Below are positions 46,761 to 58,984 of a stretch of DNA of 64,000 bases, one piece after another. The translations under genes were made by a program, and so were the position numbers. Position 1 is the stretch's first letter. Each line of letters opens with the position of its first letter. The notes under the pieces were generated by a model that saw only the letters and a list, made by a program, of their open reading frames with translations, had not been told where the DNA came from and did no database searches. This DNA is from Ditylenchus dipsaci. Its lineage: Eukaryota; Nematoda; Chromadorea; Rhabditida; Anguinidae. The stretch lies in assembly GCA_004194705.1 (NCBI GenBank), contig SADC01000432.1, forward strand, positions 1 through 64,000, given 5' to 3'.

Positions 46761-47830
46761 GGTGGGTTCCGAGGTGTTATCCTTGAGCCAGGACCCTGTG
46801 GACGTGTAGGCAGAATTTTTGATGGCTAAGACTCTGGCTCGTAGTCAAAGGCCAGAAAAGGGGTGTAACCCTTTTCGGCCGAAATGAGCATCTGAATTAA
46901 AATTGCAAAAAACGTTAGTGCTAAAATAATAAAGGCGATGCGTGTAGCAAGTCTCCCCCTTTAAGGTTATATGGTCTTTCCAGAGTATTTGAGGGTCATT
47001 TATCGGTTATTTATTACATTTTTAGGCGTCGACTTTGGCAAGGGTAGGTCAGCATACCGTATTTGTTCTGATTATGCTTCCGTCTCTATTATTCCCCAGC
47101 TTCTAATAAAGCCTCACCCCGACGGGGAAAGATACTATGGAGACTTTTTCAACCTCGAAGGTAGGTTGAATGATAAGGGGTTGATCCTTATCAGAATAAA
47201 CCCATTGGTCCTTATTAGAATTAATACGGTAAGTTAAAACAGACTCAAACATGTTTGCCCAATTACAAAAAATTAATAAAAATTTATTAGAATATGTTTG
47301 AGCCTGTCCTAAAATGCGTGTTTGAAAATGTTTACTTTATCGTATAAAAGAGAGAAAATAGCTAAGGACTTGTTTTTGGGTCATTTTTCAAGAATTTGGG
47401 GGTCGGGGAGTAAACGAAATAAGTACCAAAAAAAAAATTCTACGTTAACTATTTTCTTCCGATATTTCCGAAATTTGCCCTATTTTTTGGAAATCGGAAA
47501 ACGGAAGCAAAAAAGTGCCGCAAATCGGAAGACGGAAATCGGAATTCCGTCCCAGCTTGATATACAACCATTGGCATCTGCCACCTAATTCGAGGTACAT
47601 TAAAAAGTACATTAGTATAAACTAAATTTGAGAGGTGTTCTCAATTCTAGCCTCCTAAAAAATTAGCAGAATCAAATCCCATAACATTGATTAAATTCAA
47701 AAATTGTGATAGCAATATAGGTAATGGTAGTAAAACCGAGAGTCGACCATTTATTGTGAAATTGCACCGATTCTCATAATTTTCTTAATTTTGTATGCCT
47801 GTATATTGACGTGATATTGCCGCCATGATC
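46761..47830. other. Intergenic; one exon-like piece on +
   Basis: About 47029-47160 is exon-like on +: acceptor ACATTTTTAG, donor GAAG|GTAGGT, and a peptide containing PQLLIKPHPDGERYYGDFF. It is not identifiable. A CGATGCGTGTAGC motif near 46935 belongs to the CGCATCGCC repeat family. The rest is non-coding. Confidence 0.3.
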
Positions 47831-49203
47831 TTAAAGGACCATGTCTCTTCCTTATCATGGCAATTGGAAAGGTTTGAATGTGCGCGGGACCACACACATT
47901 TTGTCAATAACAATTGGCATAAACTGATTTGGTTTGCGAAAAGGCTGAAATATGCCACGAAAAAGATTATTTCTGCCACGAAAAACGACATACACGAAAA
48001 AGCGGAAATGTGCCACGAAAAAGCTGAAATGTACCACGAAAAAGCTGAAATGTGCCACGAAAAAAATTATTTATGCTTTTTCTGTACAAGACCAACAAAT
48101 TTTGCAATATTTTGCAAGAATTCAAATTTTTTAGTCATGAAATAACTTGGATCCTTCAGAATCCACCCCGGAATGGCCAGAAGTCCCTGAAAGTTTGTTT
48201 TTTGGGGTTTACTAAAGGGGAGTAAGCTTTCTGCGAAAATTCGATTGAGCGGATCAGAATCCCGGTCCGATCGGCTGAATCACTCAAACTGAATCACTGG
48301 TGGTTTGAGTGGTTTAGGGTGGAATTCTGAGTGATTCAGCCGATCGGACCGGGATTCTGATCCGCTCAATTGAATTTTCGCAGAAAGCTTACTCCCCCTT
48401 TAGTAAACCCCAAAAAACAAACTTTCAGGGACTTCTGGCCATTCCGGGTGGGATTCTGAGGGATCCAAGTTATTCATGACTAAAAATTTGAATTCTTGCA
48501 AAATATTGCAAAATTTGGTTGGTCTTGGACAGAAAAGGCATAAATAATTTTTTTCGTGGCACATTTCAGCTTTTTCGTGGTACATTTCAGCTTTTTCGTG
48601 GCACATTTCCGCTTTTTCGTGGCACATTTCCGCTTTTTCGTGGTACAGTCAAACCTCGATAATCCGCCACCCCGCTAAACCGCCACCCTCGATAAGTTCG
48701 ATTTGGTTGGCCGTCAGAGAAACTCAACAAAGTTTACCCCCGCTAAACCGCCACCTCGATAATCCGCCACCCTCGGATCGGTCCCATGGGTGGCGGATTA
48801 TCGAGGTTTGACTGTATGTCGTTTTTCGTGGCAGAAATATCTTTTTCGTGGCATATTTCAGCCTTTTCGCAAACCAAATCAGTATGAGCCATAACAATTT
48901 CGAATTGTTTTTTTATTTGCGCTTATTGCTTAGAAAATAAACTCATAAATTAGTTCAAAATATAGAAACATTCAATAGTCGAGCCCAACGTTGCTTGACA
49001 GTGACAGATCGGACAACTTATCCGACTTCCACTGCTCCACAACTGTCACTGTCGAAATATGATTTGTATCGAATAGAACATAACGTTTAAAATTTAAAAT
49101 GCAAACCAAAAATAATTCGAAAACATTATTGACAAAATCTGTGGTCCCGCGCGCATTTAAACCTTTGAAATTGCCATGATAAGGAAGAGATAGGGTCCTT
49201 TAA
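47831..49203. mobile_element. 1.37-kb composite element, TTAAAGGACCAT ends, GTGGCA arms, shared core
   Basis: Outer ends TTAAAGGACCATGTCTCTTC and inverse with TTAA borders match the MITE at 20001-20201. Inside are inverted arrays of TGCCACGAAAAAGCTGAAA units (47953-48066, 48545-48655 and 48820-48865). Between them is the palindromic core (48150-48475) shared with 45703-46525 and 63112-63670. A pogo-like MITE interrupts the right arm at 48646-48814. The right border is 61 bp before the AFG3L2 start codon, so its edge may lie in that gene's promoter or 5' UTR. Confidence 0.75.
48644..48816. mobile_element. 169-bp pogo/Tigger-like MITE with TA target
   Basis: Element 48646-48814 with ends CAGTCAAACCTCGATAATCC and inverse, flanked by TA on both sides, with internal CCGCCACC repeats. 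It is inserted inside one GTGGCA arm unit of the host element, so it is younger than that array. Confidence 0.85.
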
Positions 49204-49264
49204 TTGGAAGTTTTGTTTTTTAAGATGTCTTGTCACCTGAATTTACCTTTTCAGGTAAAGTAAG

Positions 49265-52098
<2,834 letters not shown>

Positions 52099-52281
52099 GA
52101 CCTCTTATGTAAAGAAATTGTTTATTTTGTGTAGTATAAAAGCACATAAATTGTTGTTCGTGTAACCTTAAACTGTTACGATATATGCTTGCCCTGAGTA
52201 GTTTTAATCATCAATTTTTTTTGTCGTCTTACTTTTTTCTAGTGCAAAATTTATTTAGTTCTATTCCTTTTTATATCGAAG

Positions 52282-53084
52282 ATGAGCAGAGGAAGAGGTC
52301 GTGGTGGCGGCGGATCAGCCACTCTGCGAGAAGTAGCCAAGACTCTGCAATTGGATAGGCGAGAGATCAAGGATTTCACGAAAATAAGGAGGAAGCTATG
52401 GAGCTCTATCCGGTATGACTTTTTTTTTTGTAAAATTGGTAATTTTGTGAGATTAAGTGATGAGTTTCAGCCTCTTCTTCATCCGCCTCTGACATTGGAG
52501 CGCACAACAGATCTAGGATTTATGACGGATGTGAAGCACGAATTACTGCAGCGCTTCCGAGAGTCTCCGTTCTACCATCCTAAGCAGGGCAAGAGAGATG
52601 TCAGACGTTATATGGACAGCATCCGGGCAAATCAAAAGAGACTTTTGAACCGAGTAAGAGCTTGGTGTAGCTCTCTAATCATTTCTAGACAATTTTGTAG
52701 TTTTTGAAAGGCTTCCTTCTGAGCTCAATTGGAAGAAGACTTTAATTGACAGAAAGCTGGCCAAGAAGCGAAAAATCGATGACGAAATAGTTCGAAAAAG
52801 ACTTGAGAAGCTATCCCAGAGAGAGAAGGAGCCTCAAATTGACGTAATATTATCAACAGTGGTGTCAATATTTCACAGGACTTTTAGGATGCCACAAGTG
52901 ACAAGGAAGAATCTGACAAAGAAGACGATGATGCTAAGAAGGCCAACGAGGAAGACCTTGAGGGCAGCCTATTTCCGATGAAGACTATTTGGAAGAGGAC
53001 AATGATTATGTGCAGAACTACTTTGACAATGGGGATGCTTACGCTGAAGGTTCGGATGACAATCTGGACGAAGGCTATGATTGA
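52282..53084 (+). CDS. POLR3G: RNA polymerase III subunit RPC7
   Basis: Exons 52282-52412, 52471-52650, 52701-52843 and 52888-53084. RPC7 belongs to the Pol III-specific RPC3-RPC6-RPC7 subcomplex needed for initiation at tRNA, 5S and other small RNA genes. The N-terminus is Gly/Arg-rich (SRGRGRGGGG). Then come PPLLHPPL, FMTDVKHELLQRFRESPFY, KRDVRRYMD, ERLPSELNW and a lysine-rich segment. The acidic tail ends NYFDNGDAYAEGSDDNLDEG, which is diagnostic for RPC7 (compare the conserved YF-DDGDDFG-DSDDNMDE type end). Frame breaks lie in exon 1 (near 52370), at the start of exon 3 and near 52975. It begins 183 bp after the AFG3L2 stop. POLR3G and POLR3GL cannot be separated. Confidence 0.88.
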
Positions 53085-53166
53085 ATTAGTAAATAACGCA
53101 GAAGAATCTGTTCTAGAATTCTCTATGTTGATTGTACAGTGTTGTTGACTTTGTTCTTTTCGTTTA

Positions 53167-53172
53167 AATAAA
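53167..53172 (+). promoter_or_regulatory. AATAAA polyadenylation signal of POLR3G
   Basis: Lies 82 nt after the TGA stop and is followed by a T-rich stretch. Confidence 0.65.
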
Positions 53173-54002
53173 ACTTGTCTATTTTCAGATCTATTTTAAT
53201 TTTCTCGGCAACTATCATGTTTTTATCTAATTGCCTCACATGCTTTAATAAGCCCACACCCCTTAGTTTGAGGGTTATCACGCGTTTGGGCATTTCGCAT
53301 TTGGGCCCCCGCGTTTGGGCCTCAATTAAAATTTTTTATATCCTCGGCAAGTCCTCGGTAAATTTATTTTATCCTCGATAAATTCATAATACGGGAAATA
53401 TTTTTTTTATTTTATTTTTTCAATAACTACACCCTCAGCAAAATTCATCCTCGAAACTTCCTAGGTTGCAGGTTCGAATCCCGAGTCTGAGTACGAAAAC
53501 CATATGTATTTAGCCTTTTAAGGGTAGAAAAACCGATTGTATCGGGTACGTGATAATTCATCCCTAGGATAGTTCACCTCCTGAGACAATTAATCCCTAT
53601 GACAATTCTAGGCTAGTATTGTCTTGGTGATGAATTGTCCGTGTCCCCTTGTATCCATCCTGAAGGGCATTCCTTTATTAGAATTTGAGAATGATAAAAC
53701 CATAGTCTCCTACTTAAAACATTTGTTTGATAATTACGAAAAAGTGATTTTATCAATGAAAACGCCAGTACCTAGTGAGGGAATACGTATTGAGGAAAGA
53801 CGTGAGTATAAGGCAGCTTCCCAAATAATTAGGTAACATAAGAACGCCTATTCAAGTAGCCCTATCTCAATCCGATCGCCTGACTAATAGTACCTGGACA
53901 CCTTTTTCACGTTTTTAATGCCTTGAATACCAGAGTTTCTTAGTGCGGAAGGACCAGTTATCAAAACTTTGTTGAATCCCTTGCGAAAATAAGTAACGAT
54001 AG
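53173..54002. other. Intergenic, no gene recognised
   Basis: Includes TTTGGGCATTTCGCATTTGG near 53285 with a partial inverted match near 54485-54535 (CCGAAATGCGG...CCCAAATGGGCAAA), possibly ends of an old element spanning the palindrome below. GCAGGTTCGAATCCCG near 53466 looks like an isolated tRNA B box, but no tRNA fold precedes it. Confidence 0.4.
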
Positions 54003-54407
54003 CTAGAAAATAGAGACAGAAATCGGGGTTTCGGGGTTTTGCATAAAACGAATTTTTCGACCTGATTTTTGCGTAAAAGTGGCAGATTAAATTTTTATGC
54101 CTATATGCTACTTTTTATTCCTCTATCGATTGGTTCTTTCACTTTTTAGTTTTTCCTTAAAAAATTTTGACCTGCGACTCTGAACCCCGAAATTGATAAA
54201 TCGGGGCCCGAAATCTTCAATTTCGGGGTTCAGAGTCGCAGGTCAAATTTTTTAAGGAAAACTAAAAAGTGAAAGAACCAATCGATAGAGGAATAAAAAG
54301 TAGCATATAGGCATAAAATTTGATCTGCCACTTTTACTCAAAAATCAGGTCGAAAAATTCGTTTTATTCAAAACACCGAAACCCCGATTTCTGTCTCTAC
54401 TAGAAAA
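54003..54407. mobile_element. 389-bp palindromic MITE with 8-bp TSD CTAGAAAA
   Basis: Element 54011-54399 with ends TAGAGACAGAAATCGGGGTT and inverse. The two halves are almost fully complementary and meet near 54205 at an ATCGGGGCCCGA-like centre. CTAGAAAA flanks both sides. Confidence 0.85.
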
Positions 54408-54968
54408 GTGCAGCGAAATAAATAAGACAAAAATTTTAGAGTAATTTTGATTTAGAATTTGAAAATATTGAATTTTCGAATTGGGGCCGAAATGCGGTAG
54501 GCCCAAATGGGCAAACTTTTTTTTGTGGCCGAAAATCTTTTCTTGTCACCGAAAGTTGGTCTCGACACGAAATCTACCAAAAAAATCCACCGTGGGCTCA
54601 AATGCGTGTAAACGGTTGAGGACAGGGAACTGCAAACACGCCTATATAGGCGTAAAATAGGCGTATTTTCACGCCTATAAATAGGCGTAATTTTCCTGCG
54701 ATAGGCGTTACGCCTAAGATTGGCGTAGACGCCTATCTTAGGCGCTCACGCCTATTTCACGCCTATTTGAAGCGCCAATTCAAAATCGTTTTATTTTACA
54801 GACTATTCTGAGGTTTTTAATGTTGCATTTATACAACTTGAAAGGGCTTCACCTTCTGTGTTATTCTCTTTAATATTCTTATGTTATTGCGGCATGAGTG
54901 CATAGCTTTTTCTGAGTGAATTTTTCACAATTTCATTAGTTCAATGCAACAATGGTGGTAACAACCCA

Positions 54969-55280
54969 TCAAAAAAATTTTCTTTGTATCCAGAAGTTTA
55001 ATAAAATGTATTTGCACTCTTTCCTCATCGTCGTGAAATGCATATATCCTGAAAGAGCATAGCCATGTAATCCGAACATCTTCAGCTCACCACAGTAGTC
55101 TCCAGTGGTATTGTACACGTTCATCTCACCGTTAACTCCTTTCACACAGCGTAGAACACCACATGGACCGGCGGGCCAGAGATCAGTCCAAGAGCAGCGG
55201 ACATGCTTATTGTCCATTACTGAAGTCCAATGACCCCAGCCTGGATCGTTGATATCTTCCCTGAAATTTCGCCACGTTCT
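54969..55280 (-). CDS. Unidentified exon inside the hAT element
   Basis: On the minus strand, after an AAATTTCAG acceptor (about 55265), an open segment reads DINDPGWGHWTSVMDNKHVR, then PAGPCGVLRCVKGVNGEMNV and YCGELKMFGLHGYALSGYM. Cysteines and aromatic residues look like a folded extracellular domain, and the composition is less AT-rich than its surroundings. I do not recognise the family. It is opposite in strand to the transposase, so it may be another captured host fragment. Confidence 0.4.
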   Translation of the reverse strand, partial: RTWRNFREDINDPGWGHWTSVMDNKHVRCSWTDLWPAGPCGVLRCVKGVNGEMNVYNTTGDYCGELKMFGLHGYALSGYMHFTTMRKECKYILLNFWIQRKFF

Positions 55281-55482
55281 ACCGTACAACTTCATCCGTA
55301 CAACCGAATAAGCTAATGAATTTACTTGCAGCAAAGGATTTTGTCCCCGGACCAACATTGCTTTCAAGTGGTCAATTTCATCAGTAAGGCTGCATGATTT
55401 TTGTTTAATTCTTGATGTTTAAGGGCTTTGTGTGATTTTCTAACCAAAATTTAAAAAAGTGAGAAAAATTAAAAAGGCCAGC

Positions 55483-55563
55483 TACCAGGTGGATTTGAAC
55501 CGGAGAAGATACGAGCACCCAACGCAGTGAAGTCACCCACTACACTACAACAGACCCCCCAAG
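55483..55563 (-). repeat. tRNA-like segment (A-box and B-box), SINE remnant
   Basis: On the minus strand TGTTGTAGTGTAGTGGGTGA resembles a tRNA D-arm/A box, and CCGGTTCAAATCCACCTGG a T-arm/B box, at about tRNA spacing. The acceptor and anticodon stems do not pair, so a tRNA-derived repeat is more likely than a working tRNA. A similar GGTTCGAATCCACC motif occurs on + at 56090. Confidence 0.45.
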
Positions 55564-56374
55564 TGCAAGTGCATCCCCTAAGTGCAAACCCCTTGTAGGG
55601 TAAAACCAAGTGGACGTCCACTTGGATCACATTTTTTTCACATTTTTCATGTTCCAAAACCTGTTTTCTTGACTGAATCGGACACGCTGATAATGGTTGT
55701 TAGCAGTCAAAATAAGGTTCTGTGTGGTACATTGGTGTAGCCAGAGGGGAGCTCCCCCCCCCGTCAGATTTTTTCCTAGTCAAAAATGGAAAACGGTGTA
55801 GTAAAATGGCCTAAAAATTTTTTTTCTCGTATGGTGCTGCCCCGTCAGATTTTCTGGCTACACCCCTGGTGTGGTATTTTTCGAGTACAAACATTCAAGT
55901 CTCGGTATAAAATACACCCTCGGGACTCGTTTTACCACTGTCAAACCATCTTCAGCATGCTTGGATTAGTGCAGAAAGTTGTTTTGGAACCTGAAAACGT
56001 AAAAAAATTTTTGATCCAAGTGGACGACCTCTTGTTTGGTCACTCTAGATGGAGTTCTGAGCGATCCTAAGAGGTGATGTAGAGGTTGTTGGTTCGAATC
56101 CACCTGGGCACATACTTTATTTTACCATAATTTCAGATATAAAAGACAAGCGTTTGACTTTTCAGGTCATTTTGGTGAATATACCCCTATTCTAGAGTTA
56201 CCTGGATATCAACCTGTCCAGGTGGTAACCATCTCAGGTTTGGGGTTGGGCACGTGGATTCCACATTGTGGAATCGCACTTTTGGTGTAACAAGCCCAAT
56301 TCCTCACACAATTTTAAATTAGGAAAAATGGTTTATTTTTATTTTTAAGAAATTTAAATTTTTCCGGCCATCCA

Positions 56375-58084
56375 GTCGATATCAGTGTTGTGACTTCCTC
56401 ATCCTCATTCCTCTCCTCTTCCTCTCCTCAGAGGAAGAGGAATGGGAAGAGGGAAACTTTTTTTAGAGCGATGAGGAAGAGGAAGAGGAGAGGAATTTTT
56501 TTTTGAGACAATGAGGAAGACAAAAATTTTCCTCAAAACTGAGCCTTCAGTCAATAAAGTCCAGGTTTACCTCCTTGGGCCCCCACCGTATTTGCGGCCC
56601 GTAGGTAAATATGGGATTTTTTCACTTTTCATCCCATCTATTGTCTAACTTAGGAAAAGCATGAGGTTCAGGGTAGGCATATATTTGTTAGTTCAAACAT
56701 TTTTTCTATGAACTGACCGTAGTTTTGCTGGATGTCCCATGTACCAACAAAACCAAGCGGTCGTCCACTTGGATCAAAGTTTTTTACGTTTTTGTAGGGT
56801 GGTGCACGGTCGGTTAACCGACCCGGTCGGTTAACCGAACCGGACCAATTTTGGACCAATTAACCGAACCGAAAACCGGGTACGAAAAAACGCGGTTAAC
56901 CGAAAACCGGGTAAAGCAAAATTTCGGTTAATTTACGACAAAAAATAAACCGAAAACCGGGTACAAGCCGGTTAACCGACCGAAAAAAAACTGAAAAACC
57001 GTAACCGAAAACCGGGTACCCCAAAACCGGTTAACCGAAAACCGGGTAGGGCCAATTAACCGTAACCGCACCACCCTAGTTTTTGGTTCCAAAGTTTGTT
57101 TTCTGCACTAATTGAAGCGTTCTAAACATGGTTTGACAGTAGCCCGGCTTTTCAAAACGACCGAAAGTGTGTCATTTAGCTTTTCAAGCGAATTTCGCGG
57201 GAAATTAAAAAACTCTTCAAATTTGACTAGAAAAACGTGTTTTAGACTTGAAATGGCTTTTAGTTTTATAAAATCTGTATTTTGAAAATTCGATCTGTAT
57301 TTTCTGCAAGCGGAGATTCTCAGCTTTCTTTTGGTGTATAACTCACCCTCTGAAATACAAACCTCGCAAACCTTATACAAAAAGAAGTTGCGTTTCAACT
57401 TTTGCCTTGTATTTGACATAAATTCTGGACTTTCATCGGACCTGTACTCAAATTTTATAAGAAAGCTGAAAATCTGATCTCTATTTTGGTACTACCACCT
57501 GAGTACATCTTTCTCTGTGTTACCACCTCAATACTACTGGTCCCCTAAAATATTCAGCAAAGAAAAGTTCAGCAAAGAAAATATTTCAGCAAAGAAAAAG
57601 CTTTTGCTACCACCGGGATTCGAACCCTACAAATTTGGAGGATCAATTCAACGGGGAGCAACCAAACATTCATGTCGGACAGATTTTTGTGGATGAAACA
57701 ATATGCGTAAACGAACTTTTCGGGAAATGAACTTTCGAGGAAACGGCGCGCACCCATCAATTGAGACTGTCCGCTGGGGGTACATTGCGTAGAAGTAGGA
57801 GTCTTTGTGGTTGTGTCCTTGAAGTAGTCGAACAAACCTCCTTTTGAGACCTTTCCATCGCCAGGTGTAGAGTTAGTTGCAGTTTCGCTCATTCTGAAAA
57901 GCGTATGAGGAAAATTTAGAGGAATGAGGAAGGAAAAAGTGTTCCTCAGAGGAAGAGGACTGAGGAGAGGAAAAATTTTAGACGCGACGAGGAAGAGGAA
58001 TGAGGAGAGGAAAATTTTTTAGAGGCGATGAGAAATGAGGAAGAGGAGGAAAATTTTCAGCCAAGTCACAACACTGGTCGATAT
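56375..58084. mobile_element. 1.7-kb hAT-like element with GAGGAAGAGGA arms, 8-bp TSD, nested
   Basis: Element 56383-58076 with ends CAGTGTTGTGACTTCCTCAT and an inverse ending AAGTCACAACACTG is bordered by GTCGATAT on both sides. Arms are CCTCATCCTC/GAGGAAGAGG repeats (56395-56540, 57905-58055). Inside is a minus-strand open segment at 57725-57892 starting MSETATNSTPGDGKV; its origin is unknown. Confidence 0.8.
56788..57085. mobile_element. 284-bp MITE built of AACCGAAAACCGGGTA repeats
   Basis: Element 56795-57078 with ends TAGGGTGGTGCACGGTCGGT and inverse GGTGCGGTTACGG-type, bordered by GTTTTTG on both sides. The interior is a dense array of GGTTAACCGA and AAAACCGGGTA units. It is the innermost of three nested elements. 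Confidence 0.8.
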
Positions 58085-58129
58085 CCACCTGACCAGGAGG
58101 TACCCATTAATAGATAATGTATGGTGACA

Positions 58130-58530
58130 AAGTTTACGGCGATGATAGCTGTGAGGAAATTCGCTGCTAAGTACGAGAGCACACGACAAGTCACTGGTGC
58201 GCGTAGGAGCGACTTTGATGATGATGAAGATGATGAAAATGACACAATAGAAAATGAGCTGCAAGCCTATGCCGCACTTCCAAACTAAATATTGATGCAC
58301 TTGACTTTTGGAGAAGCAAGCAATATGTAAGCATGTGAAACTGAAAAAAATACAGATGAATTTAGACATACTCGATATTGTCTAAGTTAGCCAGAGAAAT
58401 TTTGTGCATCCCGTCTTCCTCTGCCTCCAGTGAGCGATCTTTTTCAACATTGGGAATCGTTGCCACAGACCTTAGAAACTGATTGACATATGAAAACTTC
58501 CTCTATTATAAATCTACGATCATTGGTGAA
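58130..58530 (+). pseudogene. hAT transposase, C-terminal dimerisation domain remnant
   Basis: Conserved hAT C-terminal (hATC) blocks in order: ENELQAYAALPN, then (after a one-base slip and TAA) IDALDFWRSKQ, a short GT-AG-like interruption, LSKLAREILCIPSSSASSER, SFSTLGIVATDLRN, TGA, LTYENF. This matches the LALPN / DPLxFW / SExxFS / RNxLxxxN pattern of hAT transposases. A TGA where most relatives have Arg (a CGA to TGA change) and a slip after ALPN show decay. Only the last domain survives. Confidence 0.8.
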
Positions 58531-58968
58531 AAATGGATTGACTACGTTTGGCTCTATCGAATAAACTTTTAAATAAGCTAGTCTGTAAAATAACACGATT
58601 TGAATTGGCGCTTCAAATAGGCGTGAAATAGACGTAACGCCTAACTTAGGAGTCTACGCCAATCTTAGGCGTAACGCTTATCGCAGGAAAATTACGCCTA
58701 TTTATAGGCGTAAAAATACGCCTATTTTACGCCTATTTCTGGCCATATAGGCGTGTTTGCAGTTCCCTGGTTGAGGACCTATATCTCAGCCCACATAAAA
58801 TATTTTATAAAGCTATTTATCGTATTTTCCTAATTTCCACGAGCTTTACTGATCCCGCTTTTGAGATTTTGAATTTTTACCCAATAACCTTGATAAGCGT
58901 AAATGTTTTCTGATGTTCAGAGGTTCCTAAAAATAACTCCACAAGCTATTAGAGGAAATACGGTATTC

Positions 58969-58974
58969 TTTATT
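58969..58974 (-). promoter_or_regulatory. AATAAA polyadenylation signal of the coiled-coil gene
   Basis: TTTATT on + equals AATAAA on the minus strand, 11 nt past the TAG stop of the last exon. Confidence 0.6.
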
Positions 58975-58984
58975 GGCGTATTTT

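Larger units (their letters stand above)
54615..58777. mobile_element. 4.15-kb decayed hAT transposon with ACGCCTA arms, 8-bp TSD
   Basis: Element 54623-58769 with ends CAGGGAACTGCAAACACGCC and exact inverse is bordered by GTTGAGGA at 54615-54622 and 58770-58777. About 150-bp arms (54640-54785, 58605-58755) are built of TAGGCGT/ACGCCTA units. It still encodes the hAT C-terminal dimerisation domain (58130-58530). It has received a second element (56383-58076), which contains a third (56795-57078). Most of the transposase (BED finger, RNase H-like core) is not visible. Confidence 0.85.

Noticed and set aside
47825..48145. 106-codon open frame with repeated CHEKAEM
   Set aside because: Translation of the TGCCACGAAAAAGCTGAAA array in the element arm, not a protein.
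53452..53490. tRNA gene suggested by GGTTCGAATCCCG
   Set aside because: Isolated T-arm motif; no D-arm or acceptor stem upstream.
55483..55563. Functional tRNA gene on the minus strand
   Set aside because: A- and B-box-like motifs present, but acceptor and anticodon stems do not pair; kept only as tRNA-like repeat.
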